Positions 7,848 through 16,425 of a DNA stretch of 64,000 bases are shown one piece after another. The position numbers and the translations under genes are program-made. Below the pieces are notes generated by a model, which was given only the letters and a program-made list of their open reading frames with translations, was not told the origin of the DNA and made no database searches. The stretch lies in contig NZ_CP139781.1 of NCBI RefSeq assembly GCF_019679435.2, forward strand, positions 868,001 to 932,000. Direction: 5' to 3'. Origin of the DNA: Actomonas aquatica. Its GTDB lineage: Bacteria; Verrucomicrobiota; Verrucomicrobiia; Opitutales; Opitutaceae. Within the stretch, counting starts at the first letter, position 1; the number at the start of each line of letters is the position of its first letter.

Positions 7848-9854
7848 TCAGCGGTAGTAGTTGTAATACTTGGAGGACAACTCCGCCTTCACGCCGTTGA
7901 GCACGATCTGCGGTTGGGCCACGCCCATGTCCTTCAAGCGGCCAACGTTTTGGGCCACGGTGCGCAGGGAGGTGCTGGCAGCCCGCACAACAAACAACAC
8001 CTTCTCCGCCGAGGCCAGAATGCCGGCGGTGTCATCCACCGGACCGATCGGCGCCGAGTCGATAATGATCACATCAAAGCCCTGACGCAGCTCGTCGATG
8101 CGCGCGTTGACCCTGGACAAACTGAAGAGATCTCCCCCCTTGCGGGCTTCGAGGCCGCGGGGCAGCACGCTGAGATTCGCGTCACTGGTGGATTGCACGA
8201 CGTCGCTCGCGGGCAACTTGTGCTCCAGGAATTGGGCAAAACCGTGCGGCGCTTGATCCATCCCGGGGAACAGACTCGCGATGCGGCCGCGGCGCAGATC
8301 TGCGTCGATCAGCAATACGCGTTTGCCGGCCGCGGCAAAGGCTCGCGCCAGGTTCACCGAAACCTCGGTTTTGCCCTCCGACGCGAGGGAACTGGTCACG
8401 AGGAACACCACGCCGGTGTGATCCTGCCGGTCAATCATCAGCAGCGAACGCAGGCGACGAAACGCCTCGTCGAAAGCCGCTTCTTCGTAGCGTGTCCGGC
8501 GCATGGATACACGATTGCGCGAACGCAGCGGCACTTCGCCGAGCCCCGGACACCGCAGAAAATCGACGGTCGTCTCGAGCGAGTAAGCGCGGTCATCCGA
8601 ACGCACCAGCAGCCAGAAAATCAACCATCCGGCTAGGCCTCCCACAAAGGCGCCGTTGGCAACGGAGGTGCGCACGGCCGGCATGATGGGATGCGCCGGC
8701 GTGGCGGGTTGGAGGACTTGCACGAGTTCCTGGTCCATGCCCCGGCCCACATCGAGGTTGCGCAGGGAGCCCAGCATGCGGTCGTAAAGGTCTTTGGTGC
8801 GATCGCGGGCGTCGCTGAGTTTCTGATACTCGGCTTCGATGCGCGAAGATTCGAGGGCCTTGACCTCCCACTCGGCGATGGCGGCCCGCACGCTGGCGAG
8901 TTCGGACTCCAATGCAATCTGGCGTTGGTCCCCCACGCGCGCCAATTCCTTTTCCATGGCGGCGGCGAGCATCTCCTGCTTCTCGATTTCAGCGCTCAGC
9001 TGTTTCACGATCGGGTGAGCCGGTCGCAGCACGCGTAGTCGCAATTCGCGCTCCACCTCCAGGCGGCTGAGCTCGTGGCGCAGTGCGTTCAGCTCCCCCA
9101 TCATGCCGCCAGACGAACCGTTAGCGGTGCCGGGGCCAGCGGCAGTCATCAGGCTCGGAGGTAGCTCCTGTTCGGAGCTGAGACGGCGCCAGTTGGTCAT
9201 AAGCGAAAGCTCAAGTTTGAGGTTGGCCTCGCGGGATTTGAGTTCGGTGAGGTAGCCCGCGCTGGCGGCAGACTGCTGTTCCCAGAAGCCGATGTTGTTG
9301 TTTTCACGGAATGCAAAAAAGGCTGCTTCCTGCTGGGCAAGGTCATCCTCCAGCCGCGCGATCTCGCCTTTGATCTGCTCCAACGTGTTCTGCGAAACGG
9401 CGAGACGCCGATCGCGCTTAAACTCCATAAATTCCTCCATCACCGCATCGAGGTAGTGCCGCGCGTAGTCGCCGTCGGCACTCACACAGCTCAGATCCAG
9501 CACGGTGGTGCGCTCGGCCACACTCACTAACAGCGTAGCGGGGACGGAGGAAGTCTGCCCCGCCAATGCGAGACGTTGCAGACTGCGTTGGTGAATTTGC
9601 TCGCTGCGCATGATTTCGATCTGCGTGCCGAGATAGTTGGCCACTTCCTCCGCAAAGGCAGAGGGGGTGTCGGCCATGACGACCCGGCCGGTCACATACA
9701 TCTTGGCGTCGGACTGAAAGTCGACGTGCTGCCGACGCAGCTGGAAGTAACCGTAGGCTCCGCCCAATACGACGAAGAGCACGATAATCCAACCATGGCG
9801 TCGCACGACGGGCGACAGCAGCGGGTTGTAGCGTTTAAGATCCTCGAGTTCCAC
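7848..9854 (-). CDS. Wzc-like polysaccharide co-polymerase with tyrosine autokinase (BY-kinase) domain
   Basis: The 668-residue inner-membrane protein sets chain length and drives export of exopolysaccharide. The first membrane segment is at about 22-40 and the second at about 405-425; between them is a Wzz-type periplasmic part with coiled-coil helices (about 140-375). The cytoplasmic kinase domain shows Walker A SSLASEGKT (K495), Walker A-prime LLIDADLRRG (D517, D519) and Walker B VIIIDSAP (D599). The C-terminus KYYNYYR carries four tyrosines (663, 664, 666, 667), a short version of the usual Tyr cluster that is autophosphorylated. The gene lies 14 bases downstream of the Wza-like gene in the same operon. 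Confidence 0.93.
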   Translation of the reverse strand: MELEDLKRYNPLLSPVVRRHGWIIVLFVVLGGAYGYFQLRRQHVDFQSDAKMYVTGRVVMADTPSAFAEEVANYLGTQIEIMRSEQIHQRSLQRLALAGQTSSVPATLLVSVAERTTVLDLSCVSADGDYARHYLDAVMEEFMEFKRDRRLAVSQNTLEQIKGEIARLEDDLAQQEAAFFAFRENNNIGFWEQQSAASAGYLTELKSREANLKLELSLMTNWRRLSSEQELPPSLMTAAGPGTANGSSGGMMGELNALRHELSRLEVERELRLRVLRPAHPIVKQLSAEIEKQEMLAAAMEKELARVGDQRQIALESELASVRAAIAEWEVKALESSRIEAEYQKLSDARDRTKDLYDRMLGSLRNLDVGRGMDQELVQVLQPATPAHPIMPAVRTSVANGAFVGGLAGWLIFWLLVRSDDRAYSLETTVDFLRCPGLGEVPLRSRNRVSMRRTRYEEAAFDEAFRRLRSLLMIDRQDHTGVVFLVTSSLASEGKTEVSVNLARAFAAAGKRVLLIDADLRRGRIASLFPGMDQAPHGFAQFLEHKLPASDVVQSTSDANLSVLPRGLEARKGGDLFSLSRVNARIDELRQGFDVIIIDSAPIGPVDDTAGILASAEKVLFVVRAASTSLRTVAQNVGRLKDMGVAQPQIVLNGVKAELSSKYYNYYR

Positions 9855-9868
9855 GGTGATTGGCGGGG

Positions 9869-10486
9869 TTACCAGTTGATGAGTTTTTCGCCCACGATGA
9901 CGAAGTCACCGTCCTGCAGCGCGACGTCCTGCTCCAAACGGCCTTGGTCGAGCACAGCGCGCAGATCGACCGTAATGGTGCGCGTCTCCCCGCCCTCGTG
10001 TTGACGGACGATGCGCACATTGCGCTTGTCGGCAAAATCGGTGAGGCCACCGGCCGCGAGCAGCACCCGACCGAGGAAATTCTCGCGAGAAAGATCGATC
10101 TCCACCGGCCCCACCTGCCGCACCTGGCCGGACAAATGCACGCGGCCGCGGCTGAGGTCGTCCATGCGATACTCCGCCACGGTCAGGTTCACCGTCGCAG
10201 TCACGTAGAGTTCGGTCTCGAGCGCGGTTTTGATGCTCGCGCGGAGTTCTGGAATGGTGAGCCCGGCCGCGTCCAGCGGACCGTAAAACGGCAGCTCAAC
10301 CGCGCCCGTGTTGCCGACCACCAGTTCCACGGTGGGTTCGCCATCCTCGGTCACCCGGTAGCGCAGACGGTCGCCGACGGCGAGGGGGCGATCCGGTCGC
10401 ACCTCCGCACGCAGCGGGCTGACCAGCGAGCCGGACAGCAGCACAACCGTAGCGAGCGCGAGTTGGATGATGGCGCGGGCGTTCAC
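9869..10486 (-). CDS. Wza-like polysaccharide export protein (Poly_export/SLBB)
   Basis: The protein has 205 residues from a GTG at 10484-10486, which overlaps the stop of the upstream barrel gene as GTGA. This start places a signal peptide exactly at the N-terminus (VNARAIIQLALATVVLLSGSL, ending near LRAE). A Poly_export domain follows (residues 30-110, with LAVGDRLRYRV), then an SLBB-like beta-grasp region at about 118-200 (VHLSGQVRQVGPVEI...ENFLGRVLLAAGGL). It should form or gate the envelope-spanning export channel together with the Wzc-like kinase downstream. No lipobox cysteine is visible, so it may lack the lipid anchor of classical Wza. Confidence 0.88.
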   Translation of the reverse strand: MNARAIIQLALATVVLLSGSLVSPLRAEVRPDRPLAVGDRLRYRVTEDGEPTVELVVGNTGAVELPFYGPLDAAGLTIPELRASIKTALETELYVTATVNLTVAEYRMDDLSRGRVHLSGQVRQVGPVEIDLSRENFLGRVLLAAGGLTDFADKRNVRIVRQHEGGETRTITVDLRAVLDQGRLEQDVALQDGDFVIVGEKLINW

Positions 10487-11775
10487 AGGCTGTATTGCAC
10501 GAAGATCGCGATGCGATTGCGGGTGTAGGAACGCGCGGCGATGTCGGAGCGTTTGTCGACCCAGCGCCATTCCAGCGAAGCCTCGAGGCGCGAGGAAAGC
10601 GGACGTTGCAGGCGAGCCTGCAGGGTCTGGCGGGTGGCGGATTCGCCGAAGGAGCCCGACTCATGAATCCGTTCCCACAACCACATGCAGTCGAGGTGAG
10701 ACTGGCGCCAGAGCGCGAGCTGCGGGGCCACCCGGATCGAACGGATCTCGTAAAAGTTGGTGCCAATGCCGTCCTGCACTTCCTGCGCGGCGATGACGGT
10801 GTAACGCAGGGCACGACGCACCTGGTGGTCGAAGCGCAGCGAACCGTAGGCGCCGGAAAAATCCTCGTTGTCGTTGATCGAGCCATCGCGATCGAAGCTC
10901 GAGCGTTGCACGCCAGCTTCGGCCATGAACCGCATCTGCCGAGAGATCAAATGCTGTAAAAACACCCCGACGCTTTCGGAGTGGGAGTCGTTCTGCTGGG
11001 CGAGATCGTAGTCGAGATCCGACGCGCTCAGCGAGACGCCCCAGCCGCCGCCTTTGCCGAGCGGGAAGTAAGGTTGCAACGATACCGCCCGGCGCTTGGC
11101 GTCGAGACCATTGCCTCCGGCGGTCTGATCCTGCCAGCCGTAGAGCACCATGCCCTGAAGCACGACCCGGTTCATGTCCCAGTCGAGCTGCGCGCCGGCA
11201 TCGATGTTAAGCCGCCCAAAGCGGTCGGTCTGGCTGATCACGACGGATTCGATGGGGTCTTCCTGCAGGCTGGCGCTGACGAAGGTGCGGATCTTGGCGC
11301 GCCCCACAAAAACGTCGAAACCGAGGTCGGACCCCGGCGCGATGCTTTGGTAACTGTGCAGGCCGTCCGGACCGTCCAGGTAGATGCGGCGCGTGCCGGC
11401 CACCTGGAGGTGAAATTGGTTTTGCTCCGTCAACGGCATGTCGAGGCCCACCTTCAGGCCCAACACCAGCGCCAATGCGTCTTCGCCGTCGGTCGTGAGG
11501 CGGGCGTTGTCGGTGTATTCCAAGCCGACTTCGGCCGACAGTGTTCCCTGCAAGCCCGCCGGGCCACGGTCGTTCTGCGCCGGTGTGGCCACCGCGGCCG
11601 TGACCGCCGTCGGATCCCGCATGGTGTCACGCACCCAGGTTTGGGCGCTCGCGGTAGCCCCGACGAACGCAACCGACCAAATCAACGCCATGAGCAGGCG
11701 GAAACAAGCGGTGACGGGCGAACGGCTCGCTCGAACACCGGAGAGGGAAAAGGTGCAAGTAAGGGGACAACGCAT
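10483..11775 (-). CDS. Outer-membrane beta-barrel protein of EPS operon
   Basis: The protein has 430 residues from the ATG at 11773-11775. The frame is open to 11880, but MRCPLTCTFSL begins a plausible signal peptide ending at GATASAQ, so this start is preferred. The rest is a succession of amphipathic beta strands with aromatic ends, and the last residues (RIAIFVQYSL) have the alternating pattern and terminal hydrophobic residue of outer-membrane barrels, although the final residue is Leu rather than Phe. Barrels of the EpsL/OMP_b-brl type sit next to Wza/Wzc genes in PEP-CTERM-bearing bacteria. It is first in a three-gene operon with the export protein and the BY-kinase. Confidence 0.75.
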   Translation of the reverse strand: MRCPLTCTFSLSGVRASRSPVTACFRLLMALIWSVAFVGATASAQTWVRDTMRDPTAVTAAVATPAQNDRGPAGLQGTLSAEVGLEYTDNARLTTDGEDALALVLGLKVGLDMPLTEQNQFHLQVAGTRRIYLDGPDGLHSYQSIAPGSDLGFDVFVGRAKIRTFVSASLQEDPIESVVISQTDRFGRLNIDAGAQLDWDMNRVVLQGMVLYGWQDQTAGGNGLDAKRRAVSLQPYFPLGKGGGWGVSLSASDLDYDLAQQNDSHSESVGVFLQHLISRQMRFMAEAGVQRSSFDRDGSINDNEDFSGAYGSLRFDHQVRRALRYTVIAAQEVQDGIGTNFYEIRSIRVAPQLALWRQSHLDCMWLWERIHESGSFGESATRQTLQARLQRPLSSRLEASLEWRWVDKRSDIAARSYTRNRIAIFVQYSL

Positions 11776-11844
11776 GCGGTTGAAATCCCGTATCGGTGCG
11801 GCCTGCAGGGACTTGAAGGCGAACTGTCGCCGATACGGGGCAAT

Positions 11845-11866
11845 GCGTAGGGACTCCCGCCTACGC
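11845..11866. promoter_or_regulatory. Inverted repeat upstream of the barrel/Wza/Wzc operon
   Basis: GCGTAGG and CCTACGC form a perfect 7-bp dyad with an 8-base spacer, about 70 bases upstream of the barrel start codon. The core TAGGG...CCTA resembles the dyad at 39944-39960 in front of the large EPS operon. A shared regulator is possible but unproven. Confidence 0.4.
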
Positions 11867-11953
11867 CTGAGGGGCATCACCTATAACGCCGCGACGTATT
11901 ACCTAATCTCCCCTCTCTGCATGCGCTTATCACACCGTTGATCAAAATTGCTA

Positions 11954-11970
11954 ACCGGTTCGTGACCGGT
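11954..11970. promoter_or_regulatory. Two ACCGGT palindromes one helical turn apart
   Basis: ACCGGT occurs at 11954-11959 and 11965-11970. The copies start 11 bases apart, and each is itself palindromic. They lie 45-60 bases upstream of the next rightward gene. This spacing suits a dimeric DNA-binding protein, but no regulator can be named. Confidence 0.3.
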
Positions 11971-12014
11971 CTTTCGCATTGAAGCTTCACGAATTTGCAT
12001 GAGGTAGATCACCC

Positions 12015-12716
12015 ATGCGGCTCTCCTTATCTGTGCCCGCCTTGTTCTTCGCCTGCGCGGCCGTAGCCGCCGCGGACACGATGGTCATTCCCCTCACCAC
12101 TGCCAACGACGGCATCTCCATCGAGACACGTCGGCCTGACTTTTCTTGGCAGCCCCAGCGCTTCGACGAGGCCGCCCCCTCGCTGCCGGTGGGACGCACC
12201 TGCAATCCGGCCAAGGGCGAACGCACTCGGGCCTTCCTGCAAGTTCCGCTGGCGAACCTCCCCGACTCCCCCGCGATCGAACGCGTCACCCTGCACCTCT
12301 TTGTCGAAGCGCCGGCCACCACGCCTACGGAGACCGACGCAGCCCCCTGTGCCACTCTTCAACACGTCTCCTCGACGACCGCCGACGGCCAAGCCGGACA
12401 ACAACTGGATCAAGCGATGGGGGGCGCATATCCGCTCGGCGCGACCCAAGGCGGTTGGCTCAAATTCGACATCACCGCCGATGTCGCGCGCGACCGCATG
12501 GACGGCGCGGCGGCGAGCGCCTTCGTCATCCCTCCCTGCGCTGGCGCCACGGCCGGCATCCGCTCGGCCGACTTTGCCGATCCCGATTTCCACCCCTACC
12601 TCGAAGTCGACTGGACCAGCGCCGAGGACAACTGGAGGTGGGGCGTATTCGTGGGTCTGGGCGTGTTGTTCCTCCTGACGATGAACACCTCCAGCCGCCG
12701 CCGGATGGAACCCTGA
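12015..12716 (+). CDS. Secreted DNRLRE-like protein with C-terminal membrane anchor
   Basis: The protein has 233 residues. The signal peptide is at 1-20 (MRLSLSVPALFFACAAVAAA). The body (about 21-205) follows the DNRLRE/CBM96 pattern: RAFLQVPLANLP, then VTLHLFVEA, GGWLKFDITADV and HPYLEVDW at the end. At the C-terminus a single hydrophobic segment (about 209-224) is followed by SSRRRMEP. This tripartite tail resembles protein-sorting signals (hydrophobic helix then arginines) but has no PEP motif. The family assignment is by pattern only. It is preceded by a 240-base regulatory gap and appears to be transcribed alone. Confidence 0.6.
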   Translation: MRLSLSVPALFFACAAVAAADTMVIPLTTANDGISIETRRPDFSWQPQRFDEAAPSLPVGRTCNPAKGERTRAFLQVPLANLPDSPAIERVTLHLFVEAPATTPTETDAAPCATLQHVSSTTADGQAGQQLDQAMGGAYPLGATQGGWLKFDITADVARDRMDGAAASAFVIPPCAGATAGIRSADFADPDFHPYLEVDWTSAEDNWRWGVFVGLGVLFLLTMNTSSRRRMEP

Positions 12717-12844
12717 GGCCAATTCGGGTTTCAGTAGGCGCCATGATCCGACGGGTTCGCGCTCGGTGAACGGCCCACTTCCACTCAACGAAAAACAAAC
12801 CCGAGGTTTTGCGTTCTGGGAGGTCCCCCCTACGGTTCGCCGCG

Positions 12845-13378
12845 ATGTCGATCACGCACTTCGCCTTCCCTACCACGTTCCGCGAACTTTACGATCACGC
12901 CGTCCAAGCCTACCGGGCTGGGGCCAGCTCCTCTGCCGAGCTTTACGATGAGGCGCAAACCGCCTGGCTGGCCGCCAACGGCATCAACGCCCAGGCGATG
13001 TTTGACTACGCCGAGGACGACGTCTCCGGCGGCGCACCGGGCTTTGAACACGCCCTTGCGATCGAAACCATTCGCCGCGACTACTTCCTCAACGTCCAGA
13101 AGGGCGTGCCGTCGACCGTTGTGGCCGATCCGGATACCTGGGCGGGCAAAGCCGAAGCCATCGATGGCATCGTGTGGCTTCCCCGCATCCTCCCCAAGGT
13201 GCGCGCCAAGCTGCGTGGCGAGCTGCCGGCATCGATGATGTATTGCTGCGGCGGCGACCGAAACTTTTTCCGCACGCACGACATCCTGCCGGCCGAATTC
13301 CTCAATCTCGCATGGCGGCACTTCGATGACGACGATGCCATCATTGCCTGGGTGAAAGCCCGCTCGGTCGCGGTCTGA
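12845..13378 (+). CDS. DUF5069 domain protein
   Basis: The protein has 177 residues from the ATG at 12845; the frame is open 12 codons further but without homologous character. The pattern WLPRILPKVRAKLRGELPASMMYCCGGDRNFFRTHDI, read in two pieces, matches DUF5069 as I know it, a family common in Verrucomicrobia and Planctomycetes. It is a soluble cytoplasmic protein of unknown function. It lies 64 bases upstream of the molybdenum hydroxylase genes on the same strand, but whether it belongs to their operon is unclear. Confidence 0.7.
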   Translation: MSITHFAFPTTFRELYDHAVQAYRAGASSSAELYDEAQTAWLAANGINAQAMFDYAEDDVSGGAPGFEHALAIETIRRDYFLNVQKGVPSTVVADPDTWAGKAEAIDGIVWLPRILPKVRAKLRGELPASMMYCCGGDRNFFRTHDILPAEFLNLAWRHFDDDDAIIAWVKARSVAV

Positions 13379-13442
13379 CGCCACTTTCCCCCGCGCTCCT
13401 CCCGCTTCTTCTGCCTCGAACCCTTAGCTCCCCTCCCCACTC

Positions 13443-13913
13443 ATGAGCAGCTACACCCTAAAGGTGAACGGCGAAAGCCACACCGTCGACGTCGCCCCCG
13501 ATACTCCCCTCCTGTGGGTGCTGCGGGACCACCTCAACCTTGTGGGCACCAAATATGGTTGCGGTATGGGACTTTGCGGCGCGTGCACCGTGCACCTCAA
13601 CGGCGCGGCCATGCGATCCTGCCAACTGCCGGTGTCCGCCGTCGGGGCGCAACCCATCACCACCATCGAGGGGCTCGATCCGGCCGGCGTCTCCGCCGTG
13701 CAACAAGCTTGGGATGAGGTCGACGTGCCGCAGTGCGGCTACTGCCAGTCCGGCCAGATCATGAGTGCCGCCGCGCTGCTCGCCTCCAACCCGCAGCCGA
13801 CCGATAGCGACATCGACTCGGCCATGGCGGGCAACCTCTGCCGTTGCGGCACCTACGTCCGCATCCGCCAAGCCATTCACCTCGCCGCCGAAAAGACCGC
13901 GGCCAAAGCCTAA
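13443..13913 (+). CDS. [2Fe-2S] subunit of a molybdenum hydroxylase (IorA/CoxS type)
   Basis: The protein has 156 residues and two iron-sulfur domains. The N-terminal plant-ferredoxin-type cluster uses C40, C45, C48 and C60 ([10 protein letters not shown] then C). The C-terminal four-helix domain uses C98, C101, C133 and C135 (CGYC and CRC). These pass electrons from the molybdopterin subunit encoded immediately downstream. The two-subunit arrangement without a FAD subunit is the isoquinoline 1-oxidoreductase (IorAB) type. The actual substrate cannot be read from sequence. There is no signal peptide; it would be exported by hitchhiking on the Tat signal of its partner. Confidence 0.92.
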   Translation: MSSYTLKVNGESHTVDVAPDTPLLWVLRDHLNLVGTKYGCGMGLCGACTVHLNGAAMRSCQLPVSAVGAQPITTIEGLDPAGVSAVQQAWDEVDVPQCGYCQSGQIMSAAALLASNPQPTDSDIDSAMAGNLCRCGTYVRIRQAIHLAAEKTAAKA

Positions 13914-13917
13914 CCCC

Positions 13918-13923
13918 AGGAGG
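13918..13923 (+). promoter_or_regulatory. Strong Shine-Dalgarno for the molybdopterin subunit
   Basis: AGGAGG lies 8 bases before the ATG at 13932. It is one of the few perfect Shine-Dalgarno sequences in the window and fixes this start. Confidence 0.85.
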
Positions 13924-13931
13924 ACGACACC

Positions 13932-16193
13932 ATGAACACGGAACTCGCCTCCCGCTTCGCCGATCGCAACGCCGCCGCAACCGGCGTCAGTCGCCGCGGT
14001 TTTATCAAAACCACCGGTGCGGCCTACGCCGGCCTCAGCCTCGGCCTCATGTTGCCGGGCCGGTCTGCCGCCGCCGACAAGAACCCGGCCTTCCCCGCCC
14101 CTGACGACGGGGACTTTGCGCCCAACTTTCACCTCCGCATCGCTCGCGACGGCAGCGTCGTAATCGTTTCCCAAAACCCCGAATGCGGTCAGGGCGTGAA
14201 GACCGCCCTGCCCATGCTGATCGCCGAAGAACTCGAGGTCACTTGGGACAGCGTGCAGATCACCCAAGCTGGTCTCGACAACCGCTACCAACGCCAGATG
14301 GCCGGCGGTTCGGGCGCCACCCCGGCGCATTTCATGGAATTTCGCCGCCTCGGCGCCACCGCCAAGGCCATGCTCATCACGGCCGCCGCCCAGAGCTGGG
14401 ACGTGCCGGAGTCCGAGTGCCACGCGGCCGCCAACGCTGTGCACCACGCCGCCAGTGGCCGCTCGCTCGGTTACGGAGAACTCGTCACCGCCGCGTCTGC
14501 CCTCGAAGTGCCGGACGCCGAGTCCGTGCAGCTCAAGGACCCGCAGGACTTCAAGATTCTCGGTAAACGTATCCCGGGGATCGACAACCCCGCGCTGTTT
14601 ACCGGCAAACCACTTTTCGGCATCGACCAAACCGTCCCCGGCATGGTCCACGCCACCTTCATCAAGTGTCCAACCTTCGGCGGCACGGTGAAGAACGCCA
14701 ACCTCGACCACGTGAAGCGCCAGCCCGGCGTGACCGACGCCTTCGTCATCGAGGGCAATGGCAAGATCGACGAACTCTTACCCGGCGTCGCCATCCTCGG
14801 CGTCGACACCTGGTCGGTGCTCAAAGCCGCCAGCCGCGCCCTCATCGTCGAATGGGACTACCCCGAGGAGACAGCCGGCCAAAGCACCGATGGTTTCTAC
14901 GCTCAGGCCGAGAAACTCTCCGCCGGTGAGCCGCAGAAAGAGCTCCGCGCCGACGGTGACGTCGATACCGCCCTCACCCAAGCGAGCGCGTCCCTCGAGT
15001 CGTATTACACCTACCCGTATCTGTCGCACGCCACGCTTGAGCCACAAAACTGCGTCGCCGTGGTCACGGCCGACCGCGCCGAAATCTGGGCACCGACTCA
15101 GCTCCCGAGCTGGGGCCGCGGACTCATCGCTGGCAATCTCGGCATCCCGGAAGAAAACGTCTTCATCCACATGACTCGCATTGGCGGTGGATTCGGCCGC
15201 CGGCTCATCAGCGACTACATGGTGCAGTGCGCCGCCATCGCGCAACGCGCCGGCGTGCCGGTCAAGATGACCTGGAGTCGCGAGGAAGACACGCAGCACG
15301 ACCTCTACCGCGCGGCGGGTTGGCATCGCTTCAAGGGCGGCGTCGATGCGGCCGGCAAACTGGTCGCCTGGCAGGATCACTTCGTCACCGTCGGCCAGCA
15401 GAGCGATTCCGAGCCGGGTCGTGGCGCCGGCATCAGCAGCGACGAGTTCCCCGGCCGCTTCGTGCCGAACTTCAAACTCTCCCAAACCGTCATCAACACC
15501 GGCATACCGCTCGGTTGGTGGCGTGCCCCGGGTTCGTGCGCCATCGCCTTTGCCACCCAATCCTTCCTCGACGAGTTGGCGCAGGCGTCCGGCGTTGATC
15601 CGGTCGAGTTCAAACTAGCCGTCTTGGGCGAAGAGGCCAAACCCGCCGCCGGTGGTCGCGGCCCCGAATACCACGGCGGTCGCATGTCGACCGTCGTGAA
15701 GGACGCCGCCGCCAAGATCGGCTGGGGCAAAACGCTCCCCAAGGGCGAAGGCCTCGGCGTGGCGTTCCACTTCAGCCATCTCGGCTACGTTGCCATCGGT
15801 GCCCATGTGCAGGTGAGTCCTGCCGGTCAACTCACGGTCAAACGCGTCGTCGCCAGCTGTGATGTGGGCGAGACCATCATGAACCTCAGCGGTGCCGAGA
15901 ACCAGGTGCAGGGCTCCATCGTGGATGGCTTGTCCTCCGCCCTCGGCTTGCAGGTGACCGTGGCCAATGGCGCCGTCCAGCAGTCGAACTTCCACGACTA
16001 CCCGCTCATGCGTATCAACGGCACGCCGGAGAAGATCGAGGTGCACTTCATCTCCACGCCTTTCCCGACCACTGGACTCGGCGAACCGGCCCTGCCGCCG
16101 CTCGCGCCTGCCATTGGCAACGCTATCTTTGCCGCCACCGGCAAACGCGTGCGAAGCATGCCCTTCAACCAAGTCGACCTCAGCTGGAGCTGA
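13932..16193 (+). CDS. Tat-exported molybdopterin subunit of molybdenum hydroxylase (IorB type)
   Basis: The protein has 753 residues, as usual for IorB-type large subunits. A twin-arginine signal is at about 15-48 (VSRRGFIKTTGA, RR at 21-22, then a hydrophobic stretch ending RSAAA). The xanthine-dehydrogenase-like a/b hammerhead and molybdopterin-binding domains follow, with ECGQGVKTALPMLIAEEL near residue 90 and IGGGFGRR in the cofactor region. It oxidises an aldehyde or N-heterocycle in the periplasm and hands electrons to the [2Fe-2S] subunit. The spacing to that gene is 18 bases. No cytochrome or FAD subunit follows; a perfect terminator ends the unit. Confidence 0.9.
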   Translation: MNTELASRFADRNAAATGVSRRGFIKTTGAAYAGLSLGLMLPGRSAAADKNPAFPAPDDGDFAPNFHLRIARDGSVVIVSQNPECGQGVKTALPMLIAEELEVTWDSVQITQAGLDNRYQRQMAGGSGATPAHFMEFRRLGATAKAMLITAAAQSWDVPESECHAAANAVHHAASGRSLGYGELVTAASALEVPDAESVQLKDPQDFKILGKRIPGIDNPALFTGKPLFGIDQTVPGMVHATFIKCPTFGGTVKNANLDHVKRQPGVTDAFVIEGNGKIDELLPGVAILGVDTWSVLKAASRALIVEWDYPEETAGQSTDGFYAQAEKLSAGEPQKELRADGDVDTALTQASASLESYYTYPYLSHATLEPQNCVAVVTADRAEIWAPTQLPSWGRGLIAGNLGIPEENVFIHMTRIGGGFGRRLISDYMVQCAAIAQRAGVPVKMTWSREEDTQHDLYRAAGWHRFKGGVDAAGKLVAWQDHFVTVGQQSDSEPGRGAGISSDEFPGRFVPNFKLSQTVINTGIPLGWWRAPGSCAIAFATQSFLDELAQASGVDPVEFKLAVLGEEAKPAAGGRGPEYHGGRMSTVVKDAAAKIGWGKTLPKGEGLGVAFHFSHLGYVAIGAHVQVSPAGQLTVKRVVASCDVGETIMNLSGAENQVQGSIVDGLSSALGLQVTVANGAVQQSNFHDYPLMRINGTPEKIEVHFISTPFPTTGLGEPALPPLAPAIGNAIFAATGKRVRSMPFNQVDLSWS

Positions 16194-16226
16194 CGGTCGT
16201 CTTTGCCCGTGAAGTTAACAGGCGTT

Positions 16227-16255
16227 GACCGACCGCAAGCTGCGGTCGGTCTTTT
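16227..16255 (+). terminator. Rho-independent terminator after the molybdenum hydroxylase genes
   Basis: GACCGACCGCA (16227-16237) pairs perfectly with TGCGGTCGGTC (16241-16251) around a 3-base AGC loop and is followed by TTTT. This 11-bp GC-rich stem is the clearest terminator in the window and separates the hydroxylase unit from the oxidoreductase operon. Confidence 0.9.
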
Positions 16256-16347
16256 GCAATATCCAGCCGGACAGAACCTGATTCAGACAGATATAAACAC
16301 GACGCCTTCGCTTGGCATTGCCTCGGGAACACGGCGCGTTAACGGTC

Positions 16348-16363
16348 ATGCAATTATGTGCAT
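16348..16363. promoter_or_regulatory. Inverted repeat ATGCA-N6-TGCAT ahead of the oxidoreductase operon
   Basis: A 5-bp dyad with a 6-base AT-rich centre (ATTATG) lies about 65 bases upstream of the first oxidoreductase start. It has the size of a small operator. No regulator gene is nearby to pair it with. Confidence 0.35.
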
Positions 16364-16425
16364 ACCGGTGAGGTAACCCCTTTCCTCCCGGCCGGCCTAT
16401 CTCCCCTCTTTCTTATCCCCCCATC

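Noticed and set aside
13458..14711. A 417-codon open frame opposite the molybdenum hydroxylase genes
   Set aside because: Gly/Val/His-rich antisense translation with no motif; the plus-strand genes carry all the cofactor residues.
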